Source: Microlunatus capsulatus
GTDB taxonomy: Bacteria > Actinomycetota > Actinomycetes > Propionibacteriales > Propionibacteriaceae
DNA length: 64,000 nt
Assembly: GCF_017876495.1 (NCBI RefSeq)
Contig: NZ_JAGIOB010000001.1
Location: forward strand, 2,294,001-2,358,000
Reading direction: 5' to 3'
This document shows, in pieces, positions 26,828 through 34,376 of this stretch. Made by a program: the position numbers and the translations under genes. Each line of letters begins with the position of its first letter. Position 1 is the first letter of the stretch. Under the pieces are notes generated by a model. It saw nothing but the letters and a program-made list of their open reading frames with translations, was not told the DNA's origin and did no database searches.

Positions 26828-28432
26828 GTGGGCTACATCATCGCCTTCTTCTTCATTTTTGCGTTCTACGCTGCTTTGCTCTCCGCTGGTCTATTCCTGG
26901 CCTGGTTCGCCGTCGCTATCGCTTCGGCCTTCGGATTCGTTCTCGCCGTGGCGGAGTTTGCCAGTTCAAGTGTCCGAGGCTTCGGCGGACGGGCCCCACT
27001 GGACAACCTTCAGATCCTGCCCGAGCCCAACGGCGTACCAGCATACAGGTCCTACTATCAAGGCCCGGTTGTGCACGAGTTCGGTAACGTTGTCCGAGCG
27101 AGTGGAAAGGCGGTCAGCACTCGTATCAGTACGTGGATCTCGGGTAGCTGGGCGCTGGTCACTCAGTATGACTCGACGGCGTGGATGGTGTTCGCCGTCC
27201 TGCCGGCGATCGGAACCATTGTCGGCCTCGTGGTAGGTGGCGCACTCGGCGCCGTCGTCTTGTTCGTCGTTGCTGCCGTAGCTGCCACTCTGATCGGCAC
27301 CCTTGTCCTGTTCGGGCTCCTCCTCGGCCTCGCGTTGAAGATAGTCGAGCTTGTGACACTGTCGATCCGAGGTATCACGTTAGAGTGCCCCGGCTGCCGG
27401 CAGCGCGTGGCTCGTCCAATCTACCGTTGCAGCGGCGAACACGGCTGCGACGCGGCTCATTCAGGTTTGACGCCAGGCCGTTATGGGGTGCTCTTCCGCG
27501 TGTGCCGATGCGGCCGCTCCCTTCCCACGTTGCTGCTGCTCGGCAAGCTCAACCTCGCGAGCCAATGCCCTCAGTGCAGTTATGTCCTTCCCCTTCGGGG
27601 AATGAGCGCTCCGACCCTGCACGTGCCAGTGGCGGGTGGCCCGCAAGCCGGGAAGTCGGTCTTCATGTTCGCCGCCGTGAAGCGGCTTTACGACGGCGTC
27701 GACGGAGAAAACTCCGAGAGTGATTTCTGGGCAGACCCAAGATTCGCGGCCACCTTCGCGCGGACGCAGGCGAGCGTCGCTAGTCCTGAGCTCATGCGGA
27801 AGACCACCGAGGACCGTCCCAACGCCTACAACGTCTACTTGGGACGAGGAGCAAAGAGGCGCCTGATGTACCTCTACGACACTGCCGGCGAGATCTACGA
27901 CGCGGAAGGACGGCTGTCTGAGGCGGACTTCTTTCATCTCACCGAGGGAATCGTGCTGTGTATCGACCCGTTCTCGCTCCCTGGTCCGCGTAGGTCAATC
28001 TCGGCCGACTTCCGCGTTCACGTCCGATCCTCGCCCTCGGATCCGAAGAAAGTCCTCGAACGACTCACCGAGAACCTGCGGGAAGTGAATCCGCGACGTT
28101 CTGCTGGCAAGCTCTCGGTCAAGGTCGCGGTCGTCATCACCAAAGCGGACGCCTTCGGCCCGGCCGGGATACGGCACCCCTACAGTGAACTCACGACCAA
28201 CAGCAGCAGCAACGAGCGATCCCAGCGGGACGAGGCTGTCCGCCGATGGATTGCGGAGGTAGGCGTGCGTCCTGATCTGGTGGCGTCGCTCCTCAGCAAC
28301 TTCTCCACTGTATCGTTTTTTGTTGTCAGCCACGCCGATGCCGCATTCGCCGGCCGTGAGCCACATCGTGCAGTGAACGACGATCCCGCCGACCCAATCC
28401 AGTGGATCTTGAACCGAGGTGCGTTTCGCTGA
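26828..28432 (+). CDS. membrane-anchored GTPase (double-GTPase system, component 2)
   Basis: A 534-residue protein. A long hydrophobic N-terminal region (about 2-45, IIAFFFIFAFYAALLSAGLF) and a second pair of helices (about 118-178) anchor it. Cysteine ribbons follow (CPGC, CSGEHGC, CRCG, CPQC between 188 and 255). The C-terminal GTPase domain has P-loop GGPQAGKSVFMFA (about 269), G3-like YLYDTAGEIYD (about 347) and ITKADAFG (about 434, TKxD). It is probably a TRAFAC-type double-GTPase partner of the soluble GTPase encoded two genes upstream. The GTG start lies 3 bases after the GAP1-like stop. The stop overlaps the start of a 47-residue membrane protein gene. Confidence 0.8.
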   Translation: MGYIIAFFFIFAFYAALLSAGLFLAWFAVAIASAFGFVLAVAEFASSSVRGFGGRAPLDNLQILPEPNGVPAYRSYYQGPVVHEFGNVVRASGKAVSTRISTWISGSWALVTQYDSTAWMVFAVLPAIGTIVGLVVGGALGAVVLFVVAAVAATLIGTLVLFGLLLGLALKIVELVTLSIRGITLECPGCRQRVARPIYRCSGEHGCDAAHSGLTPGRYGVLFRVCRCGRSLPTLLLLGKLNLASQCPQCSYVLPLRGMSAPTLHVPVAGGPQAGKSVFMFAAVKRLYDGVDGENSESDFWADPRFAATFARTQASVASPELMRKTTEDRPNAYNVYLGRGAKRRLMYLYDTAGEIYDAEGRLSEADFFHLTEGIVLCIDPFSLPGPRRSISADFRVHVRSSPSDPKKVLERLTENLREVNPRRSAGKLSVKVAVVITKADAFGPAGIRHPYSELTTNSSSNERSQRDEAVRRWIAEVGVRPDLVASLLSNFSTVSFFVVSHADAAFAGREPHRAVNDDPADPIQWILNRGAFR

Positions 28433-28575
28433 TGCTGAAGATACCGAATCAAATTATCCGAGCTCGACACTTCACCGGAGCAGTTCTGGTGATCGCCTTC
28501 GCGGTCGTCCTCGGAGGAGTCATCTTGGGGATCAACTTCTACATTCAATGGAGTAGCACCCAGCTTGGACCCTGA
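28432..28575 (+). CDS. 47-residue single-pass membrane microprotein
   Basis: ATG 28432 shares its A with the TGA of the membrane GTPase gene, so the two are coupled. The 47 residues contain a basic start (MLKIPNQIIRARHF), one clear membrane helix (GAVLVIAFAVVLGGVILGIN) and a short polar tail (FYIQWSSTQLGP). The inside-positive rule puts the N-terminus in the cytoplasm. It is the last gene of the operon and closes 15 bases before the convergent GrpE-like gene. Size and coupling suggest a regulatory or structural subunit of the membrane GTPase. No family is recognised. Confidence 0.65.
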   Translation: MLKIPNQIIRARHFTGAVLVIAFAVVLGGVILGINFYIQWSSTQLGP

Positions 28576-28590
28576 GAGAGGAACCGGTGA

Positions 28591-29316
28591 TCACGACCTG
28601 AAGACGACGACCTCGGCGAATCTGAGAACCTTTCCCCCGAGGACGTACCCCGGTCGCCTGACCTCCTTGACCCTGCCCGCCACCGACGGGTCCTCGGTGG
28701 AGACGCTGGCGAGGGCCCGGTGTCGCCGCCGGTCGAAGACGTCCCCGGGCTCGGGCTCATCGAGGTCGACACCATGCCGTTCCAGGATCAGGGCGGCGTC
28801 CTCGGCCATGCCGAGACACTTCGACACGACATCGTCGGGCGTCGCCGACTCTCGCCCAGACCAGGACTTGCCCATGCTCTGCCAGTCATCGGCGAGCTTG
28901 ATGAGATCGCGAAAGATCGGCTGCAGCTGGCGATCGGCTTCCCCTCGCCGCAACTGTTCGTTTTCAGCGTGTAGGCGGTCGAGAATTGCATTCACGTGCT
29001 GGGTCTCGCTCCGCAGCGCGACTAATTCGGCTCGGATGGCGGCCAGATCGTCAGCCAGAGACGGCGACACCTGCTCGTTCTGCCTACCCTCCGGATCAGC
29101 GCCGCCCGCATGGCTGCCGGCCGACAGTGACTCGTCGGCCAACCTCAACCTCGGATCTTCGGCCGTCGGTGGCCGAGTCACGTCGGGCAGCGGGATGGCC
29201 TCCTCGGGCAGCGAAGGGTCACCAGCGCCCGAAGCCGGCTCATTCGAGCGCACACCCGAAGACTGATCGTCATCTTCAGCGCTGATTAGGACTGGCCGTC
29301 CTGTGGGGTCAGTCAT
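28591..29316 (-). CDS. GrpE-like nucleotide exchange factor
   Basis: A 241-residue protein. The first 95 residues are acidic and disordered. A coiled coil follows (about 100-140, AELVALRSETQHVNAILDRL). The C-terminal part keeps the GrpE outline: LQPIFRDLIKLADDW, an ALILERHGVDL turn, GDVFDRRRHRALASVSTED at the FDP-x-x-HEAV position, and a final GYVLGGKVLRFAEVVV strand pair. GrpE proteins release ADP from Hsp70, so the lid-less Hsp70 of this island is the obvious client. ATG 29316 has GGAGGA 8 bases upstream, which decides it over an open extension to 29367. It is convergent with the operon. The 297 bases upstream hold only its promoter region. Confidence 0.78.
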   Translation of the reverse strand: MTDPTGRPVLISAEDDDQSSGVRSNEPASGAGDPSLPEEAIPLPDVTRPPTAEDPRLRLADESLSAGSHAGGADPEGRQNEQVSPSLADDLAAIRAELVALRSETQHVNAILDRLHAENEQLRRGEADRQLQPIFRDLIKLADDWQSMGKSWSGRESATPDDVVSKCLGMAEDAALILERHGVDLDEPEPGDVFDRRRHRALASVSTEDPSVAGRVKEVRRPGYVLGGKVLRFAEVVVFRS

Positions 29317-29613
29317 GAGAGATATCCTCCGATCGATCTGCCGGACCACTGGTGCGGCGGGCATCACTGCAGCCTAGTGAACAGATGCATGACAAGTTTG
29401 GCTGACGTGCCTGCCATTCGTGCCGTTCGGCAGGATCGAGGGCACATGTACGTGGCCGGCTGGTACGAACGATCGACCGTCATCACCAGGGTCGCGTGCC
29501 CCCGCTCAGGCCCGCGGCTCCCTGGACGGCCCCGAGAGCATCACCTGCGTCGAGGTCGCTCCGAGGACCGTAGCTCCAGCATGATCCTCAACGAGTGGTG
29601 CAGATGCTGCCCT

Positions 29614-30660
29614 TCATCCGAGAAGACCCCCGGGATCGCGGACTAGCGCAAGAGCGTCTCCTTCGATGGGACGCGACTCCACCACCATGTAGGTGGCGGG
29701 AGGCTGCACACCAACGGAAGCAGACCCAAGGGGCCACGTGGCCGACAGTCCACCGAGCACAGCGCCCGCAACCAGGGCACCGGACTGGTGATTCCTCGGG
29801 GACCAATGCACCACGATTTCGTGTAGGGCAAGCCCGAACATAGTCCTGGTCATATCTAGGGACCGTCGCTCGACACCCCAACTGTCTCTGTCCCGCCAAG
29901 CGGCGGCGAGATTGACCTGCGCCCCACGCAGGTAGGCCTGAGCAGCCGCGCCCTTCGTGAACTCGCGTTCGGCAAGCCGAAGCCTGTCAAGCGTTGACTC
30001 AACGTCCCAGCAGGCGGGCTGGGCTGGGCATTCACTATTCGGAAAGGCATCTTCGACTGGTCGGGCGGAGGTGCGCCACTTGAGGGTGGCCAGATTCGAA
30101 ACAATCTGTCGCCGATCCTGCAGCTCAGCTTCGGTGGACGTACCTCTACTCAATGCAGCTAGGAACAACCGATGATCATCTTCGTTCGCCGACTTCGTGG
30201 CCCCCTTGAGCACCTCGGCCGCCAGTAGTGACGAGGAGAGATCGATGCTTGAAAGATCAAGAACATTTGGACCCTGCTCCCCAGCGTCGATCCAGACCCG
30301 GCGCCATCCTGCTCTCCCCGGGATCAGTGCTTGAACTGATTGAACCTCGTCGGCACTCGGGAGACGGACGGTAAGATCCCCCGGCGAGATCCTATTGAGC
30401 CATTGGATGATGGACGCCACCTGACTCCCCTTTAACCTGGCCGGCTCTGTTTGATCAGGCACGGACGGGTTCGCTTGCTTGACTTCGCCCGACCGCTGCG
30501 CCAGCGACCGATGGATCTGCACCATCCGTAGAGTGATTGGACTGGTGACGAACGATGTTGTTGCTGTCAGCGCAACCGCGTCCCGGATCCGGGCGAGAAC
30601 CTCCAGTTCGGCTGACAAGCGTTTGAACGTCCATCTGCCAGCTCGCGCGCTCGCGACCAC
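29614..30660 (-). CDS. hypothetical protein, N-terminus probably lost to a frameshift
   Basis: A 348-residue frame of unknown function. Its centre reads as a mixed alpha/beta protein (GDLTVRLPSADEVQSVQALI, VWIDAGEQGPNVLDLSSIDL). The end has a hydrophobic stretch (GALVAGAVLGGLSATWPLG). The GTG at 30660 has no ribosome binding site. In another frame just upstream, ATG 30719 opens 18 codons (MFRLGSSPELDLANKVAP) that end at a TGA next to a run of five C on this strand (30666-30670). One extra C there would join that segment smoothly to LRVVASARAGRWTFKRL. The intact gene would then be 30719-29614. Either a real inactivating frameshift or a sequencing error fits. Confidence 0.55.
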   Translation of the reverse strand: MVASARAGRWTFKRLSAELEVLARIRDAVALTATTSFVTSPITLRMVQIHRSLAQRSGEVKQANPSVPDQTEPARLKGSQVASIIQWLNRISPGDLTVRLPSADEVQSVQALIPGRAGWRRVWIDAGEQGPNVLDLSSIDLSSSLLAAEVLKGATKSANEDDHRLFLAALSRGTSTEAELQDRRQIVSNLATLKWRTSARPVEDAFPNSECPAQPACWDVESTLDRLRLAEREFTKGAAAQAYLRGAQVNLAAAWRDRDSWGVERRSLDMTRTMFGLALHEIVVHWSPRNHQSGALVAGAVLGGLSATWPLGSASVGVQPPATYMVVESRPIEGDALALVRDPGGLLG

Positions 30661-30719
30661 CCTCAGGGGGCAACCTTGTTCGCCAGGTCGAGTTCGGGGG
30701 AAGAACCGAGGCGAAACAT

Positions 30720-31126
30720 GCCTCAGTCAGGCTCTTCACTCTCCTCGGATCAGACCGACGTAGGCAGCGATAAGGGGACGCCAGACTGACAGTTCCCATC
30801 GAGAAAAGAGGACCGATTCTAATTCTTTATCCTCGACGTGGATAGCGCAAAGAAAATCCTTCAAGGCGCCTGGGGGGGGGAACCGATAAGAAAACCGTCC
30901 GGATCCTTACGGACGATCTCCGGGTGCTCTCGAGGAGACTAACGGCTTCAGTCCAGGCGCGAGAGCGATTCTCAACCTTGGTCTCAGCGACCTCCTTCAC
31001 CGCGGAGCGTCACTCCTCCTGACGAGAGCGGACGCCCGAGATCGCCCCGCTCACGACTGATCTTGCTGCACGTCTGGTATTTGCGGCTTGGGACGTCGTC
31101 TCGATTGGAGGACAAGGAGTTGTCTT
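30720..31126. other. about 400 bases without a convincing gene
   Basis: No frame with sensible composition. A run of nine G (30872-30880) is the only striking feature. The stretch is relatively AT-rich around 30810-30860 and may hold promoters for the genes on either side. Confidence 0.5.
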
Positions 31127-31261
31127 ATGAGCGATCGCGAAAGATTCTCCGGGTACAACCTTCGGGGCAGGAAAGAGGGTTTGCTATCCCAACACCGGCT
31201 CTTAGGAGCGCAGGGGGTCGTTCAAATCAAAGCGGTTGATCAGGGTGTTGATGCTGCATAA
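31127..31261 (+). CDS. possible 44-residue protein
   Basis: ATG 31127 is preceded by AAGGAG with 7 bases spacing, a good ribosome binding site in otherwise empty DNA. The product (MSDRERFSGYNLRGRKEGLL then SQHRLLGAQGVVQIKAVDQG) is basic and hydrophilic with no recognisable domain. It faces the convergent membrane protein gene at 31300. The ribosome binding site is the only support. Confidence 0.3.
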   Translation: MSDRERFSGYNLRGRKEGLLSQHRLLGAQGVVQIKAVDQGVDAA

Positions 31262-31299
31262 GCGAGTGTGGCCGTCGAGACTACGCCTGCCTCGGGCAC

Positions 31300-32043
31300 T
31301 TACTCGGTCAGTCGCGTGGGGACGCAAGTGTTCTTCCGACGTTCCTCATCCAAGTCCGCAAATCGCCCCTCGCACCACGAAGCAACCTCCTCCGAGCTGG
31401 TGAAGTCGTTGAGCGCGATAGTCACGTAAAGATGCTGCCCCTCCGGTGACGTCGCCCGTTTTCCGTAATCTGTACTCCTGATTAGGATCACGGTTGCGCC
31501 GAGGTTGTCCTCATCCGCTAGCCGGCGATGCTCTTCCAGGATATCGGTGTAATGGAAGAGGTGGTCGCCCCTGCTGGTCGTTTGTAACGGATCCCGGATC
31601 CCCTCCCACTTCGAAGCAATCATGGCGGCGTCTTCGCCATTGAGATCAATCAGTGAGATCCCCTCGTCCGCCAGCTGCTCGAGCTCCTCACGCGCTGCTC
31701 GCTGCTCGCGTCTCCTTCGCTCCGCAGGGGTGATCGTCGCTTTAGCCGGAGGAGAGGTGGTTCGCGGCGCTGTGCTGGTAGAGGGCACACCGGTAGAGGC
31801 CGTCGTGGGGGTGGCGATGGGGGTTGTAGGTTGCAATGCGCCGAGCTTGGCCTGCTGTTGGTTAAGGACCGCGACCGCCACAGCCCCCACGACGAGCGTC
31901 AACGCAATTACTCCGACCAGCAACGCCGTCATCGACGTGCGATGGGGCTCGTCCTGGACGGACAGGGGCGTTGCTGTCGGAGTCCAGGGAGCGGCAACAG
32001 GGCTGCCGCCGTCCTGGCCGCCTGGGTGTTCCTTGTCGCTCAC
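31300..32043 (-). CDS. hypothetical single-pass membrane protein
   Basis: A 247-residue protein. About 38 polar residues are followed by one membrane helix (MTALLVGVIALTLVVGAVAV, about 38-58). A Thr/Pro/Ser-rich linker of about 40 residues comes next (typical of an external stalk), then a charged helix (ERRRREQRAAREELEQLADE) and an alpha/beta domain to the end with two Cys (WCEGRFADLDEERRKNTC) that could form a disulfide outside the cell. The topology predicted is N-in, C-out. GTG 32043 is preceded by GGAGGAG with 5 bases spacing, which settles the start. No family is recognised. It is the last complete gene before the right edge of the low-GC region. Confidence 0.72.
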   Translation of the reverse strand: MSDKEHPGGQDGGSPVAAPWTPTATPLSVQDEPHRTSMTALLVGVIALTLVVGAVAVAVLNQQQAKLGALQPTTPIATPTTASTGVPSTSTAPRTTSPPAKATITPAERRRREQRAAREELEQLADEGISLIDLNGEDAAMIASKWEGIRDPLQTTSRGDHLFHYTDILEEHRRLADEDNLGATVILIRSTDYGKRATSPEGQHLYVTIALNDFTSSEEVASWCEGRFADLDEERRKNTCVPTRLTE

Positions 32044-32348
32044 CCGTACTCCTCCAAATCAACCAATCAGGACTTCGTGTAGGTTAGACGAAACCTCGGA
32101 GGTTTGCGGACAGCTTGGCGTACGGCTTCCGGTTGGGACGACCGGGCAGCCCATCCGGCGCTGATTTGGAACGAGGCCGGCGGCGGCCCTATCAGGAAGG
32201 CGCCCGAGCAGCCTGCACGGTGTCCAGCAACACTCGTCCGCGTCGGCGTCGAGTAAGCGCACGCAGACCCTGGGGCGCCCCGGTGAGCCCGTGCAGAACG
32301 TGGCCTCGTCAGCCGGCTCGGCCCAGACCACGCCGCGCCGCGCCGTGA
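32044..32348. other. intergenic stretch at the right edge of the island
   Basis: About 300 bases with stop codons scattered in frames that otherwise look like broken coding sequence. On the minus strand, for example, a short piece LTGAPQGLRALTRRRRGRVL ends at a TGA near 32190. No start, ribosome binding site or repeat marks an intact gene. Composition shifts towards high GC across this interval. Confidence 0.4.
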
Positions 32349-32447
32349 TCGGGCGGCATCGACGACGTGGCCATCAGCGAGGACGAGCGCCGGATCTTCG
32401 GCCCGCGCCCGGAGTCCGAGCGCGGCGCCGAGCTGCCCCTGCGCTGA
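32349..32447 (+). pseudogene. C-terminal gene remnant (about 32 codons)
   Basis: Directly after an in-frame TGA, 32 codons read GGIDDVAISEDERRIFGPRP then ESERGAELPLR and stop at 32445-32447. The composition and codon use are those of core genes, but there is no start codon or ribosome binding site. It is best explained as the 3' end of a gene truncated when foreign DNA was inserted to its left. The parent family is not recognised. Confidence 0.4.
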
Positions 32448-32467
32448 CGACCGCGGCGCGAGGGACC

Positions 32468-33331
32468 TCAGTACAGGTCGGGCCGCCGGTCGGTGAACGC
32501 GTGGTTGTACGGCCCGACGTCCTTGACCAGGGCGCGGCCGAGGTCGAGCTCGGCGAGCAGCGTCGTCTCCTCGCCCTGCGCGGGCCCGGCGACGGGGTAG
32601 CCCTCGACGTCGCAGATCACGCTGCCGCCGATCCACTCGACGCCCCGCTCGGCGCCGACCCGGTCGGTGACCACGACGAAGACCCGGTTCACGGCAGCGC
32701 TGGCCTGCGCCTTCACCACCTCCGGCGCCCGCTCCCCGGCGGGTGGCGCGTTGCTCGGCCAGTTCGACGGCGCGACGACGATCTGCGCCCCGCGCAGGGC
32801 GACGTCGCGCACCATCTCGGGGAACTCCAGGTCGTAGCAGATCATCGCCGCCACGACGCCGACGCTGGTCTCCACCACAGGGGCCAGCGCGTCGCCGGGG
32901 GCGAACACCGTCTTCTCCGTCCCCCACAGGTGCGTCTTGCGGTAGACGGCCAGCAGCCGGCCGCCGTCCAGCACGGCGACGCTGTTGTAGGGGCGCTCGC
33001 CGTCCCCGCGCTCGCAGAACCCGGCCACCAGGACGACGCCGTGCCGGGCCGAGAGCCCGGCCAGCAGGGTGACGGTCGGGCCGTCGACGGCCTCGGCACG
33101 GGCCCGGGCCTCGTCGAGGTCGGCGAACACGTAGCCCGACGTCACCAGCTCCGGCAGCACGACCAGCTGCGCCCCGCGGGCCACCGCGTCGTCCACCGCG
33201 GCGACGACGCGGGCGCGGGTGCCCTCGGGGTCGTCGATGTCGACCCGCAGCTGGCAGGCCGCGACGGTGGTCGTCGGTCGGGGCGGCGGGTCCGGGGTGG
33301 CGTCCGCCGGCCCGGCGTGCGGTGTGGTCAT
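32468..33331 (-). CDS. carbon-nitrogen hydrolase (nitrilase superfamily amidase), copy 1
   Basis: A 287-residue CN-hydrolase. The Glu-Lys-Cys triad is visible: Glu in LVVLPELVTSGYVF (about 62), Lys in VYRKTHLWGTEK (about 133) and Cys in AAMICYDLEFPEMVRD (about 166), with the family end ITDRVGAERGVEWIGGS-like (VVTDRVGAERGVEWIGGSVI) and ADRR/TDRR-P-DLY. Such enzymes hydrolyse small amides or N-carbamoyl compounds in the cytoplasm. It is about half identical by eye to the second copy at 34362-35165. ATG 33331 overlaps the stop of the erm-like gene upstream (ATGA); ATG 33340 is an alternative. Substrate unknown. Confidence 0.92.
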   Translation of the reverse strand: MTTPHAGPADATPDPPPRPTTTVAACQLRVDIDDPEGTRARVVAAVDDAVARGAQLVVLPELVTSGYVFADLDEARARAEAVDGPTVTLLAGLSARHGVVLVAGFCERGDGERPYNSVAVLDGGRLLAVYRKTHLWGTEKTVFAPGDALAPVVETSVGVVAAMICYDLEFPEMVRDVALRGAQIVVAPSNWPSNAPPAGERAPEVVKAQASAAVNRVFVVVTDRVGAERGVEWIGGSVICDVEGYPVAGPAQGEETTLLAELDLGRALVKDVGPYNHAFTDRRPDLY

Positions 33332-33894
33332 GGCCGCCATCCTGCCCGGCGGACGGCGAGGACCCCGCCCGGACCCGGCGGGGGCGGGCTGAACGCCTGC
33401 GGCGGCAGCCGGTCCAGCGCGTCCGCCGCGTACCGGTGCCCGAGGCCGCGCCGCCGGGAGCCCGCCGCCTGCTGCACCAGTCCCCGCGGCAGCACCAGGT
33501 GCGCGGAGAGCAGGCTGCTGCGCGGGCCGGTGAGCGCGCGGAGCAGCGGGACCCCCAGCGTCCACGGCGGGTTGGCCACCACCCGGAACGGGCGGTCGGG
33601 CCAGCGGAAGTCCTCCAGGTCGGCCTCGACGACGGTCACCGTGCCGGGGCCGCGGCCGCGGGCGTCGGCGAAGCCCTCGCGCAGCCGGGCGGCGCGGACG
33701 GGGTGCAGCTCGACGGCCAGCACCCGCGCCCCCGCGCGCCGGAGCGGCTCGGTCAGGGCGCCGTCGCCGGCCCCGAGGTCGAGGACGAGGTCCTCGGGGC
33801 GGATCTGCGCCACCTCGACGAGCTGCGCGGCCCGGTCAGCGTGCAGCCGGTGCCACCCCCAGCGCCGGACGGGCCTGCCGTGGGCCCCGGACAC
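33328..33894 (-). CDS. rRNA adenine N6-methyltransferase (Erm/RsmA) family protein
   Basis: A 188-residue SAM-dependent methyltransferase. Motif I is LVLDLGAGDGALTEPL (about 36), the acidic loop VLAVELHP follows (about 59), then VVEADLEDFRWP (about 88), and motif IV is VVANPPWTLGVPLL (about 108). The family fold is that of Erm and RsmA, which dimethylate adenine in rRNA; Erm proteins give macrolide-lincosamide-streptogramin resistance. Motif IV is NPPW rather than the usual NLPY/NIPY, and the protein is short because the C-terminal helical domain is reduced. True rRNA methylation is therefore likely but not certain. GTG 33894 starts close before motif I. It is coupled to the nitrilase gene downstream. 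Confidence 0.8.
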   Translation of the reverse strand: MSGAHGRPVRRWGWHRLHADRAAQLVEVAQIRPEDLVLDLGAGDGALTEPLRRAGARVLAVELHPVRAARLREGFADARGRGPGTVTVVEADLEDFRWPDRPFRVVANPPWTLGVPLLRALTGPRSSLLSAHLVLPRGLVQQAAGSRRRGLGHRYAADALDRLPPQAFSPPPPGPGGVLAVRRAGWRP

Positions 33895-33972
33895 GCGCGA
33901 CCTGCCAGATCATGACCACGGTCGGCGACGCTAGCCCCGCCCGGGCGGCGAGGACACCTGGTTTTCCCGTTC

Positions 33973-34254
33973 TCAGCGCTGCGCCCGGCCGTCCAGCCGC
34001 AGGGTCGTCGACGCGTCGCGGTGCGCGCCGGTGCTGCCCACGTGCTCCGCGCTGATCGTGGGGCCGTTCCTGAGCACGTGCACGAACGCCATGGCGTGCC
34101 CGCGGCCGACCCCGAAGTCGTCCTTCAGCCAGGCGACGACCTCGGCGGCCTTGGTCTGCGGCCCGAACCCGCGAGCGCGGGCGACGTCGAGCAGCTGCTG
34201 GGGGGTCTGGCCGGTCTTGTCCTCGAGCGCGTCGAGGTAGGCCTGGAACGACAC
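33973..34254 (-). CDS. DUF4287 family protein
   Basis: A 93-residue protein opening MSFQAYLDALEDKTGQTPQQ and continuing with LLDVARARGFGPQTKAAEVV, then WLKDDFGVGRGHAMAFVHVL. This is the signature of DUF4287, a small DNA-binding-like helical family of unknown role common in actinobacteria. GTG 34254 has GGAGG 7 bases upstream. It is monocistronic: the nearest gene upstream on the same strand ends about 107 bases away, and that gap holds a 14-base tandem repeat. The last 15 residues after the family core are polar. Confidence 0.88.
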   Translation of the reverse strand: MSFQAYLDALEDKTGQTPQQLLDVARARGFGPQTKAAEVVAWLKDDFGVGRGHAMAFVHVLRNGPTISAEHVGSTGAHRDASTTLRLDGRAQR

Positions 34255-34320
34255 GGGTGCCTCCTGGGGTCGGTGCGGTCGGGACAGGGACCCGGCCCGG
34301 TCCCCGAACTCATCGCCCGT

Positions 34321-34376
34321 CAGCAGGGGTCGGTCAACAGGGGTCGGTCAGCAGGGGTCGGTCAGTAGAGGTCGGT
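34321..34376. repeat. 14-base tandem repeat, four copies
   Basis: Units CAGCAGGGGTCGGT, CAACAGGGGTCGGT, CAGCAGGGGTCGGT and CAGTAGAGGTCGGT lie head to tail. The last unit contains the stop codon and final residues (TDLY) of the nitrilase gene at 34362-35165, so the array appears to be stepwise duplication of that gene's 3' end into the spacer. Confidence 0.85.

Noticed and set aside
29377-29646. Plus-strand open frame of 89 codons upstream of the GrpE-like gene.
   Set aside because: It crosses the grpE promoter region and the 3' end of the next minus-strand gene; translation is Arg/Ser/Pro-rich and no ribosome binding site is seen.
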